This document shows, piece by piece, positions 1-7,204 of a DNA stretch of 53,169 bases. Position 1 is the stretch's first letter, and each line of letters opens with the position of its first letter. The DNA lies in NCBI GenBank assembly GCA_903937405.1, contig CAIZZE010000049.1, positions 1 through 53,169 on the forward strand. The letters run 5' to 3'. Source of the DNA: an uncultured Alphaproteobacteria bacterium (GTDB lineage Bacteria > Pseudomonadota > Alphaproteobacteria > Rickettsiales > UBA1997). Below the pieces are notes generated by a model. It saw only the letters and a list, made by a program, of their open reading frames with translations. It did not search any database and was not told where the DNA came from. A program made the translations under genes and the position numbers.

Positions 1-72
1 AGAATCCACCAACTTCCAAAAACCAATTCGTTTCAACTCAATTTTTGAACCTTCGTGAAGAAGGAAATTGGC

Positions 73-465
73 CTAAGAAATAGAGAAAAATTGAACGACT
101 TTTTGTGTGGATTTTTTTCTAATGACGGATTTGGGTTTAAATTTATTTTCAGCTTTCAGAAACGCTTGCTGTCTTTGAGTTTTTTTATTTTTGTTTGGAT
201 CGAGACCGCGAGAAAGTAGATCTCTAATTTCATCTCTCATTTTTCGAGCATCAGCCAATGACACAAATCCTGTTCTATCACCATATTTTCCAAGTGTAAC
301 AGTATTATTTTTTCCGCTTAATTGATAAGGGTACAGCCAAACTTTCGTGCCACTTGGTCTTACCAACAGTCTTAAATTTCCATCATCAAACAAAAAGTAA
401 TTTTTATCTTTTGGTTTTGCTTCCCTAATTTCCCGATCAGAAAGTTTGCGATAAATTTTTGGCAT
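73..465 (-). pseudogene. P4-type tyrosine integrase, N-terminal stump
   Basis: The 130-residue reading frame matches the N-terminal arm-binding (DUF4102-type) domain of P4-family integrases: it begins MPKIYRKLSDREIREAKPK, continues through LRLLVRPSGTKVWLYPY and TVTLGKYGDRTGFVSLADAR, and ends the recognisable part at LLSRGLDPNKNKK. Full integrases have about 400 residues, with core-binding and catalytic (R-H-R-Y) domains. Here the similarity stops near residue 105 and a short basic tail runs to a stop, so it cannot recombine DNA. It lies about 320 bases beyond the 3' end of the initiator tRNA gene, the usual position of such an integrase relative to its attachment site. I read it as the remnant of an integrated element. 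A stand-alone DNA-binding role is possible but unsupported. Confidence 0.8.
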
Positions 466-783
466 TTTTCTGCGTAATTTGATTTTTAGTCATTTTACAC
501 ATCATTTATACATGAAAAAAAATAGACCTTAACAATTCTTATTGGATTTTATTGGACTAATTTGTAATCAAAAGATGCGTTAGAACCAATAGAATCATAG
601 CTTGGGAAGGTTTTAAATGGAACTAAAATTTCTTCTTATGTACAGTTTTTGTACATGGGTTTGTACATGGAAAATTTTTGGATTCAGGCGAATTTTGCTG
701 GATTTCTTTGGACAGGAGAAATGGGGGGAAGCCGCGTGTGTGTAGCTCTATCGGACTTTAATGGATTTCTTTGAAAGTGGAAA
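466..783. other. Gene-free stretch between integrase stump and tRNA-fMet with short direct repeats
   Basis: No reading frame of note. It holds a 12-base tandem repeat TTTGTACATGGG at 648-659 and again, minus its last base, at 660-670. It also holds related copies of a GGATTT-(T/C)-(A/T)-TTGGAC-like motif at 542-557, 699-714 and 762-775 (the last diverged at its end). Clustered short repeats between an integrase gene and a tRNA resemble arm-type integrase sites, but that is inference. Confidence 0.4.
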
Positions 784-860
784 TGGTTGCGGGGGCTGGA
801 TTTGAACCAACGACCTTCAGGTTATGAGCCTGACAAGCTACCGGGCTGCTCTACCCCGCG
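784..860 (-). tRNA. Initiator tRNA-fMet (CAT)
   Basis: The 77-nt gene includes an encoded CCA end (784-786). The anticodon CAT lies at 824-826 in loop CTCATAA. Initiator marks are visible: a C1-A72 mismatch at the end of the acceptor stem and an A11-T24 pair in the D stem. The anticodon stem reads TCAGG/CCTGA, so position 29-41 is A-T and not the G-C of the usual three-G-C run; an A-T here is known from some alphaproteobacterial initiators. It is downstream of the truncated dnaE and has its own promoter-like sequence at 917-944. Confidence 0.97.
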
Positions 861-916
861 GTAAGTGAAGAGAAAAGCTGAAGGGAAAACTTTTCTTCTA
901 AAAGAAGAGGGGCGCA

Positions 917-944
917 CCTTAGAAAGGGTGAAACTAAATGCAAG
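917..944 (-). promoter_or_regulatory. Probable tRNA-fMet promoter
   Basis: On the minus strand: TTGCAT (-35), 16 bases, TAAGGT (-10), directly followed by a GC-rich discriminator GCGCC. A GC-rich discriminator is typical of growth-rate-controlled stable-RNA promoters. The block CTAAGGTGCGCC recurs as CTAAAGTGCGCC at 4880-4891. Predicted start near 908, about 48 bases before the tRNA. Confidence 0.55.
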
Positions 945-2132
945 TTACAAAATCGATTCAACGTCAATTATTTTTTCGATGCGGCGCAGCTTTGATACAT
1001 CAGTCTCGTCGAGAAAATAATTTTGTGGTAATTCGATTTTAATAATTTTTTTATCGGCGGCGACAACCAAAAAAACTTTGGTAAATTTTTCGTTGTTAAT
1101 TGGTGCGGGGTATTGGGAGAGAAAAGATTTTATGCTGAAAAGTGGATCGCGATTTTTGATGATTATTTCAACTTTTGACAAAACTTTTTTTACAATTACT
1201 GGTTCATTTTGTTGTTGCAAAACTTGCGCTTTAGGCTCGTAAGATGGAGCAGGGCGTTGATTGTAACCGCCACCGTTATTATTGGCATTGCGATTATAAT
1301 TATTGCGCGCGGGTTGTTTTTTTATGTCTTCAAAATCCTTATCTTGGGCTTTGGTATTTTGAATAAATTCTTCGAGTTTTTTTACTTCACGAATCAAAAT
1401 TCTAACGCCGCCATCATCTTTTTTAATTAGGCATTCAAGCGAGATAACGCTGCCATCAATTAAAATATCGCGGGCGGAAGTGATTAAAGATTCATCAAAA
1501 ATCATCGCTTCAAAAATTCCGTAAGGATCGGAAATTGTCATGTAAGCGAAACGTCCGCGCGGACCGGAGCGGTGCTTACTTCCGGCGACAACGCCCGCCA
1601 TTTTTACTAAATTTCCATCTTCAAGTTCATCGCGTTCGAGTTTGTCGGAAAAAATTACGCCGCGTTTTTTTAATTCAGAAACATTGTCATCCAGCGGATG
1701 TTCATTGAGAAAATATCCAAAGGCTTCAAATTCTTTTTGCAGGCGTTCGATTTTTGTCCAGTCTTCAGTTTTCTTTAATTCTGGTTTGGCATTGGCTTCT
1801 GGAAGGCTGCCAAATAAGCTCATTTGGTTAGAATTTACAGCTTCAGTTTTTTGAGCAGAGTAGGCGGAAAGTATTTCAAAAGATTCCGCAACTTGACGAC
1901 GATTTTTTTGTAAGTCTTGAAATGCGCCAGCTTTGGCTAAGGCTTCGATTGATTTTTTATTAATTGAACGCGGATCGAGGCGTTCGGCAAAATCGTAAAT
2001 ATCTGCAAATTTTCCGTTGACTTCACGCTCTTTAATTGCAGTTTCCATCATTCCAAAACCAACGGCTTTAATAGCGCCAAGACCGAAGCGGATTGCGAAT
2101 TTTTCTTGTGAATTTTGATGGTCTTGCGACAT
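945..2132 (-). pseudogene. dnaE: DNA polymerase III alpha subunit, C-terminal part only
   Basis: The 395 residues match the C-terminal third of replicative polymerase DnaE (normally about 1,150 residues). They begin just before the conserved IRFGLGAIKAVG segment, continue through the tandem helix-hairpin-helix region (SINKKSIEALAKAGAF), the FGYFLNEHPLD segment, and the OB-fold (VKMAGVVAGSKHRSGPRGRF, YMTISDPYGIFEAMIF), and end with a basic Asn-rich linker and small terminal domain. The PHP and polymerase catalytic domains are absent. The ATG is preceded by an in-frame TAA about 25 bases upstream and by the divergent oxygenase start at 2159, so the missing part is not next to it. Either dnaE is split and the rest lies elsewhere, or this is a broken copy, or the assembly is wrong here. 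The fragment itself has no internal stops, which favours recent breakage or a retained function. Alone it cannot polymerise DNA. Confidence 0.8.
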
Positions 2133-2158
2133 TTTTTTAAAAACGATATTTTTTAATT

Positions 2159-2776
2159 ATGAAAAAAATTTCCAATAATTCCTACAAAAGAGCAAATATA
2201 ACTTACTCGCACATTTATTTTGACGATGTTTTTAATGAGGAAGAAATTGCGCGCATTGTTGAATATTGCGAAAAACAGGAATTTCTAACTGCAACCGTTG
2301 GAAGCGATAGATCATTGAATGAAACGATACGAAAATCAAATGTAAATTTTCATAATCCAAATGAAGAAAATAATTGGATTTTTGAGCGCTTAAACTGGGC
2401 GATCGAAAAGATGAATGATGATTTTTATAATTTTGATTTGAATGGTTATGATTTTTTTCAATATTCGCAGTATAAAAGCTCGCAGCTGGGGAAATATGAT
2501 TTGCATATTGATATGTTTATGGGCGATGAATTGCCGACAAGTACCACTGGAACCAGAAAATTATCTTTGACGTTTTTGTTGAGCGAGCCGGGCGTTGATT
2601 TTGAAGGCGGAGATTTTCAGATTGTGCTCGCACAAGAAAATCAAGCACAGACGATTGAGATGAAAAAAGGGCGGATTATTGCTTTTCCTTCATTTGTTTT
2701 GCATCGCGTTACTCCTGTTACGAAGGGAGAAAGAAAGTCGATTGTAGTTTGGGTTGAAGGGCCGAAGTTTAAGTAG
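2159..2776 (+). CDS. 2-oxoglutarate/Fe(II)-dependent oxygenase, PKHD/prolyl-4-hydroxylase type
   Basis: The 205-residue protein carries the facial-triad pattern of 2OG-Fe(II) oxygenases: H116-x-D118 in YDLHIDMF, a distal H182 in FPSFVLHRVTP, and R192 in KGERKSIVVWV, which would bind the 2-oxoglutarate carboxylate. The GVDFEGGDFQIV segment between them is the usual beta-strand stretch. Length fits the small PiuC/P4H-like families. Such enzymes hydroxylate protein or small-molecule substrates; the substrate cannot be read from sequence. No signal peptide, so probably cytosolic. It starts 26 bases from the divergent truncated dnaE start, so its arrival may be tied to the dnaE break. Confidence 0.85.
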   Translation: MKKISNNSYKRANITYSHIYFDDVFNEEEIARIVEYCEKQEFLTATVGSDRSLNETIRKSNVNFHNPNEENNWIFERLNWAIEKMNDDFYNFDLNGYDFFQYSQYKSSQLGKYDLHIDMFMGDELPTSTTGTRKLSLTFLLSEPGVDFEGGDFQIVLAQENQAQTIEMKKGRIIAFPSFVLHRVTPVTKGERKSIVVWVEGPKFK

Positions 2777-2849
2777 GGAAGGTTGGGTAACACTACATAT
2801 TCGCCAGATTTTATCATCTGAATTTTCCAACAGTAAAAATTTTAACCAT

Positions 2850-3644
2850 TTATAAACTAATTTCCTGGCAAAATTCCCTGGTGATTTCTTGTCCATTTTT
2901 AGTAATTGTTAATATCGGATAGACTTCAGGATTATCTTCCTGAAATCCTTCCATAATTTCGTAAACAAAACTTCCATTTTTGAAATAATATGTCGAATTG
3001 TGCATGCTTCCTGCGGTGCTGACGATGCCTGTTAAAGCTATTTCTGGAGCAGAAGAAATACTCTGATCTTTTTTCCAAGAGAAATATTTAACTTTATCTT
3101 CTTTAAGAGCATGAATACGTATATGATGTTTTTTTGTTTGGCATTCTAGCACAATGGAGTCGTAGTTTTTTGCGCTTGGATGAATATTTGATTGATCTTT
3201 TACCTTTTTGGCCTTTGCCAGCGCAATTTGCTTAGAGGTATTTAAATTACTAATATCGACATCGACTCGATTGTTAGCTCTTTCAACCCACCAAAGGCTG
3301 CCGTCAAGCGCCATATATCCTCTCCATCCAGCTTCTTCAACAGTTGTAACTTTTAATATTAATTTAAGATTCTCTTCGTCAAAAAATTCATCATAATGAT
3401 CAATAAATTCTTGGGAAGTTTTGATTTGTGATAATGGTTTTAGCCTATTTATTGGATAAGAAATTGTTTCTGCAACACGTTTTTTGTCACCACTTTTCAG
3501 CGCTGTGATAAAGAGGCAAAGAGACTGATTTGCTCTTTGTTATTCATTAATTGGCTGATTTTTTGAGCACTCATCTTTTACAACTTCAGCCATCGAATTT
3601 ATTGACAGGAAGCAAAAATATAAAATCAAAATTAAATATTTCAT
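2850..3644 (-). pseudogene. Secreted protein of unknown function, interrupted by one in-frame TAA
   Basis: Reading from the ATG at 3642-3644 gives a clear signal peptide (MKYLILILYFCFLSINSMA) and then EVVKDECSKNQPINE, followed by TAA at 3540-3542. The same frame then stays open without any other stop for 230 codons to 2850 (it passes through KSGDKKRVAETISYPINRL, EEAGWRGYMALDGSLWWVER and FKNGSFVYEIMEGF). No frameshift is needed, so the gene is intact apart from a single stop codon. The predicted intact product has about 264 residues and would be periplasmic or exported. The downstream ATG at 3314 gives a 154-residue product without a signal. I do not recognise the family. It may be a young pseudogene, a sequencing error, or a readthrough case. 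Confidence 0.7.
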
Positions 3645-3719
3645 AAGTTTTTAAAGAAGCCTTGATGTTGGAAATTATATTATACTAAAGGTTGTACAAA
3701 TTAAGATTTTAGAACGTCT

Positions 3720-4517
3720 CTAAGCAATAAATAGCAAAACCAAAATTCCCAGCACAATTCTATAAACACCGAACGGAATAAAATTGTGGCGACTAACAAA
3801 AGTAATAAACCATTTTATTACCAAAATTGCTGAGAAAAATGCTGACAATAATCCAATCAAAATAAGTTCAACATTTGTTCCCGTAAGCTCAGAAGAATTT
3901 TTTAAAAGATCATAAAAACTCGCCGCAGCAATTGTTGGAATTGCTAAAAAGAAAGAAAATTCTGTTGCAGTTTTGCGGTTTAATCCCAACAAAAGCCCGC
4001 CAATAATAGTTGCGCCTGATCTTGAAATTCCGGGAATCATCGCCAGACATTGAAATAATCCGATGTAAAAAGCTGAGATCGGTTTGATATTATTAACATC
4101 ATCAACTTCTGATTTTCTTGGTTTCCTCTCAACTAAAATCATGATTATACCGCCTAAAATTAAGCTGATTGCGATTACTAGATTTGAAAAAAGATATTCT
4201 TTAATTAATTTATGCAAAAGCACGCCAATTATGGCTGAAGGCAGGAAAGACAAAATCAGGTTTAGTGTGAATTTTTGTTGTTCTTTTTGTTTTAAATTAC
4301 AAACAACTGTGAAAATTTTTTGACGATAAATTACGCAAATCGCAAGTATCGCGCCGAATTGAATTACGATTTCGAAGAGACTATTTTTGATGGTTTGAAA
4401 ATCGATAAGGTAAGAAGAAATCAACAAGTGCGCTGTCGATGAAACGGGAATGAATTCTGTTAATCCTTCAACAATTCCAAGAAAAACAGCTTTAAATAAA
4501 TCGGCAAAATGAAGCAC
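3720..4517 (-). CDS. uppP: Undecaprenyl-diphosphatase
   Basis: BacA/UppP family integral membrane phosphatase, which recycles undecaprenyl pyrophosphate to the monophosphate carrier for peptidoglycan and envelope glycan synthesis. Both family motifs are present: EGLTEFIPVSSTAHLLI near the N-terminus and PGISRSGATIIGG in the middle, with about eight hydrophobic segments. I place the start at the GTG at 4515-4517 (265 residues, the usual family length). The frame is open further upstream to 4619, but that extension reads through the tRNA-Leu gene (residues such as AELVDAIDSKSIVPWDVSVR are the tRNA) and is not protein. The gene begins 21 bases after the tRNA 3' end, so it may share the tRNA transcript. 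Confidence 0.93.
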   Translation of the reverse strand: MLHFADLFKAVFLGIVEGLTEFIPVSSTAHLLISSYLIDFQTIKNSLFEIVIQFGAILAICVIYRQKIFTVVCNLKQKEQQKFTLNLILSFLPSAIIGVLLHKLIKEYLFSNLVIAISLILGGIIMILVERKPRKSEVDDVNNIKPISAFYIGLFQCLAMIPGISRSGATIIGGLLLGLNRKTATEFSFFLAIPTIAAASFYDLLKNSSELTGTNVELILIGLLSAFFSAILVIKWFITFVSRHNFIPFGVYRIVLGILVLLFIA

Positions 4518-4538
4518 TTTAAAAGAGAAGTAAAAAGA

Positions 4539-4625
4539 TGGTACCTCCGATCCGAATCGAACGGACACGTCCCAAGGGACAATAGATTTTGAGTCTATCG
4601 CGTCTACCAATTCCGCCACAGAGGC
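4539..4625 (-). tRNA. tRNA-Leu (CAA)
   Basis: An 87-nt class II tRNA with a long variable arm, encoded CCA (4539-4541), and anticodon CAA at 4589-4591 in loop CTCAAAA. The acceptor stem is GCCTCTG paired with CGGAGGT (G-U at 1-72). The TpsiC arm sequence GTTCGATTC is intact. Immediately upstream of uppP on the same strand. Confidence 0.97.
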
Positions 4626-4793
4626 ATTTAAAAAATAATCTTTAAATGGGTAGTAGGTTTAATTTTTTCGATTTTTTGAAAGATCGTAAATATAAATAAA
4701 CCTTAGAAGATGAACTGAATTTAAAACGTAGAAAAATAAAATCCTACTAAAGATCTGAGCTTTTTTTAAAAAAAGTTTTACCAAAAATTCTTC

Positions 4794-4878
4794 AAAAAAT
4801 TTGGCCAAGAAATTTAAAGCTATTGCTAAAATTTCTTGACCAAACCCAAAGTAGAAAATCTAAAAAGTAAATTTTGGG
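4794..4878 (-). ncRNA. Candidate small RNA with its own promoter and terminator
   Basis: Reading the minus strand, a promoter at 4885-4914 is followed by about 35 bases including a possible CCCAAA/TTTGGG stem. Then comes a 16-bp inverted repeat (4829-4844 with 4800-4815, one mismatch, 13-base loop) directly followed by six T residues (4794-4799), the form of an intrinsic terminator. The predicted transcript is about 85 nt. No reading frame fits inside it. It could alternatively be the attenuated leader of tRNA-Leu/uppP. Confidence 0.4.
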
Positions 4879-4884
4879 AGGCGC

Positions 4885-4914
4885 ACTTTAGCAAAAGTTA
4901 AAATAAAAAGTCAA
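4885..4914 (-). promoter_or_regulatory. Strong-looking promoter upstream of the candidate small RNA
   Basis: On the minus strand: TTGACT (4909-4914), 18 bases, TAAAGT (4885-4890), then GCGCC. The -10/discriminator block CTAAAGTGCGCC matches the block before tRNA-fMet at 11 of 12 positions, suggesting a shared stable-RNA promoter type. Confidence 0.55.
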
Positions 4915-5193
4915 AAACCTTTAACTAAAATATTATGAATCTGGTTAAATGACTTAGAGCTGCATATTCTCGGATTTAAATAATATAATTTAACATAATA
5001 ATCATTATGTGGAATTAAGATTAAGGGTTTTTAAAGTTTTTTGAGGTTTTGGGTTTTTTTATTTTCAAAACTTATCTTCGCTCATTTTATCTTTTAATCG
5101 TAGCGGGATTAAAAACTTCGATCTTTAAATTTTTATCAAAGAATTTTATCAAAGAAGCCGATGAAATTTTTTTCGGCGAATAATTTCGGGTTT

Positions 5194-6936
5194 TTACCTG
5201 CCAAAAATGTTCAGCACGTTAGAAAACACTGAACAAAATTTTGCACAAATAGATTGGCTTGGGCTTTTATAGTCTTGTTCTGTTATTCCAATTTCCTCAA
5301 GAACTCGAGCCATTTTGCCCTTATCGCTAGGTTCAATGCCTTTTTTTAAAAGCAGAATCAAGATTTCTCTGGAATCTGATTCATTGTGACTTTGTGAATT
5401 GGTATTTATCTTTTTTAGGGCTGTTTCAAATAATTCGTCGCAAGTAACTTGCTGCGATGAATTATTTGATCTAGTCATTTCGATAGCAGCATTTGCGCCA
5501 TAATAAGATGATGAAGCGGTTCGAGTTTCAAGCAAACCGATTCTTTCTTCATTGATTGGTCGAGTGCTTTTTCTAGAGCTTGGTTTTTGTTCGGACGAAG
5601 TTGTTAAATCTGACTTAGAAAAATTTTTTAAAATAATTTCAACAAATTTTAGAGAAGAATCTTCAACGGCTTTGGAAAAAGATTTTCTTAGTTTTTCTGC
5701 CGCAGCTTCTGGAGCATATTCTAAAGATTTTTTTACTAAATTAACTAAGGTTTCTTCCTCCATATTTCTTAAGCGAAAATCAGAAATATTAGTAAAAAAA
5801 GACTCAACAATTACCGCATTTGAATTTTCAGAAGACAGCATTTCTTCAACGATTTTACTGAATTTTTGATGTCCCAACAATAATTCTTCTTGTAATTCTT
5901 CTTGATCAGATTCCATTATATCAAGATTTTGGGACTTAAGAATAGTCGCCAAAGTTTTTGGCTCTTTTTTAAGGATGCAAAAAGTTAGTGCATCATCGAT
6001 TAACTCTTCTCTAGTCGTTAAATTAGTTATAATAGCTCCTTCATCAATCAATCTAGATACCAAAAGATCGTAGCAATTATTACTTAGCGCATGAAAAAGA
6101 GCTGAGTTACCATCGCTATCATAATAAGGGTTATCAATAAAAAGTTTTTCATGTCTTACCTCAAGAACCTCTAGCAAGACTTCTAAATCTTCCAAACTTC
6201 CTTTGCGACATATCTCAAAAATATCGGTACCGCTACCTAGTTTCATCTTGTGAGAATCAATGGCAAAATCAATTTCTTTCTTTACCTCATAGAATTTATG
6301 GTTTACTGCATAAACTGCAAATACGTTCTGAACAATGTGGTTATTATGTTCTTTGGCGTGCTTACTGAGTTCTGATAATTGATCTTCAGTTACTTTGCCA
6401 TCATTACTCCTCATCATAAGCTCTAGAGTTTTTACATGCCTATTCTCGATTGCAAGTTTTGCATTATGTAAAAAATTTTCAGTAATATCTGCGCCATTAT
6501 CGATTAAAAATCGAACAGCTCCCAGATAAGATCCACCTTCAAGTGCATAGCTTAAAGCATTTTTGCCTTGATCATCTTTTTCATTTATTAGGCATTCTAC
6601 CAATTTTAGCTCAGGATCAAATGCTTTTGATATCGTTTCGCAGTAACGTGATAAAAAGTCATAACCTTGTGTTTTTGCAGCAAATGCTACTGGATTTGGA
6701 GTGGAGCTAAAGCCTTTTTTAGGATCAAAACCGTAATCAATTAAAAGGGCGAAGGTGTGAGTAGATTTTTTACTAACAGCCAGATTTAGTAAAAGTTTGT
6801 GATCAGTGATTTTGTCGATTTCATTTCTATTATTATCGATTGTCTCAATCAGAAGCTCGTCATTATTTTTTATAATTGCATCTGAGATTATTTCGGAAAA
6901 ATTTTCGCTTGCTGCCTGAAATTCTTGTTTGGACAT
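5194..6936 (-). CDS. Ankyrin-repeat protein, possible effector
   Basis: 580 residues without a signal peptide. Ankyrin-like repeats are seen in the first 330 residues: HTFALLIDYGFDPKKG, a clear one at DQGKNALSYALEGGSYLGAV with RFLIDNGADI, and another at SDGNSALFHALSNNCYDLL with VSRLIDEGAII. The remainder is helical and charged. Near residues 450-495 there is a Ser/Thr-rich low-complexity stretch (SSEQKPSSRKSTRP, ETRTASSSYYGANAA), then a final helical part ending with a Cys-containing tail (SICAKFCSVFSNVLNIFGR). Cytoplasmic ankyrin proteins of intracellular bacteria are often secreted effectors; here that is only inference. First of three ankyrin genes in a row. Confidence 0.75.
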   Translation of the reverse strand: MSKQEFQAASENFSEIISDAIIKNNDELLIETIDNNRNEIDKITDHKLLLNLAVSKKSTHTFALLIDYGFDPKKGFSSTPNPVAFAAKTQGYDFLSRYCETISKAFDPELKLVECLINEKDDQGKNALSYALEGGSYLGAVRFLIDNGADITENFLHNAKLAIENRHVKTLELMMRSNDGKVTEDQLSELSKHAKEHNNHIVQNVFAVYAVNHKFYEVKKEIDFAIDSHKMKLGSGTDIFEICRKGSLEDLEVLLEVLEVRHEKLFIDNPYYDSDGNSALFHALSNNCYDLLVSRLIDEGAIITNLTTREELIDDALTFCILKKEPKTLATILKSQNLDIMESDQEELQEELLLGHQKFSKIVEEMLSSENSNAVIVESFFTNISDFRLRNMEEETLVNLVKKSLEYAPEAAAEKLRKSFSKAVEDSSLKFVEIILKNFSKSDLTTSSEQKPSSRKSTRPINEERIGLLETRTASSSYYGANAAIEMTRSNNSSQQVTCDELFETALKKINTNSQSHNESDSREILILLLKKGIEPSDKGKMARVLEEIGITEQDYKSPSQSICAKFCSVFSNVLNIFGR

Positions 6937-7204
6937 TTGATTGATTTTATTTTAAAAAAATAAACCTGAGGTTGTGGAATCTTACCTAGATAAAATCTTT
7001 TTTTATCGGTACAAGCTTTTTTTATTTAAGATTAAAAAAGTAGAATTTTGTAATTTGACATCTTTTTCGCATTGTAGCTATTTCCTAAGTTTTGCAGCGG
7101 AGAATTAATGAAAAATTCCATTTGATAAGCCAGCATCTTCAGGTTGCGTGGGTAGTTGATTAAAATGAGGCTTGAGTCGCCATTTTTTTAATTTGTAAAA
7201 TTTA

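Larger units (their letters stand above)
4626..5193. other. Gene-free stretch between tRNA-Leu and the ankyrin gene
   Basis: No credible reading frame. It holds the promoter and hairpin described separately at 4794-4914, a 13-base tandem repeat TTTTATCAAAGAA around 5132-5158, and a small stem GCCGA/TCGGC near 5157-5182 that could end the ankyrin-gene transcript. Confidence 0.5.

Noticed and set aside
3-83. Plus-strand frame entering from the left edge and ending in TAG
   Set aside because: Only 26 codons are visible (ending LREEGNWPKK) and no family could be recognised, so it is not called as a gene.
1209-1430. Plus-strand frame of 73 residues rich in Ile
   Set aside because: Antisense to the Asn-rich linker of the DnaE fragment; no ribosome-binding site or family likeness.
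4518-4619. N-terminal extension of uppP starting at 4619
   Set aside because: It is a translation of the tRNA-Leu gene on the same strand; the family start fits the GTG at 4517.
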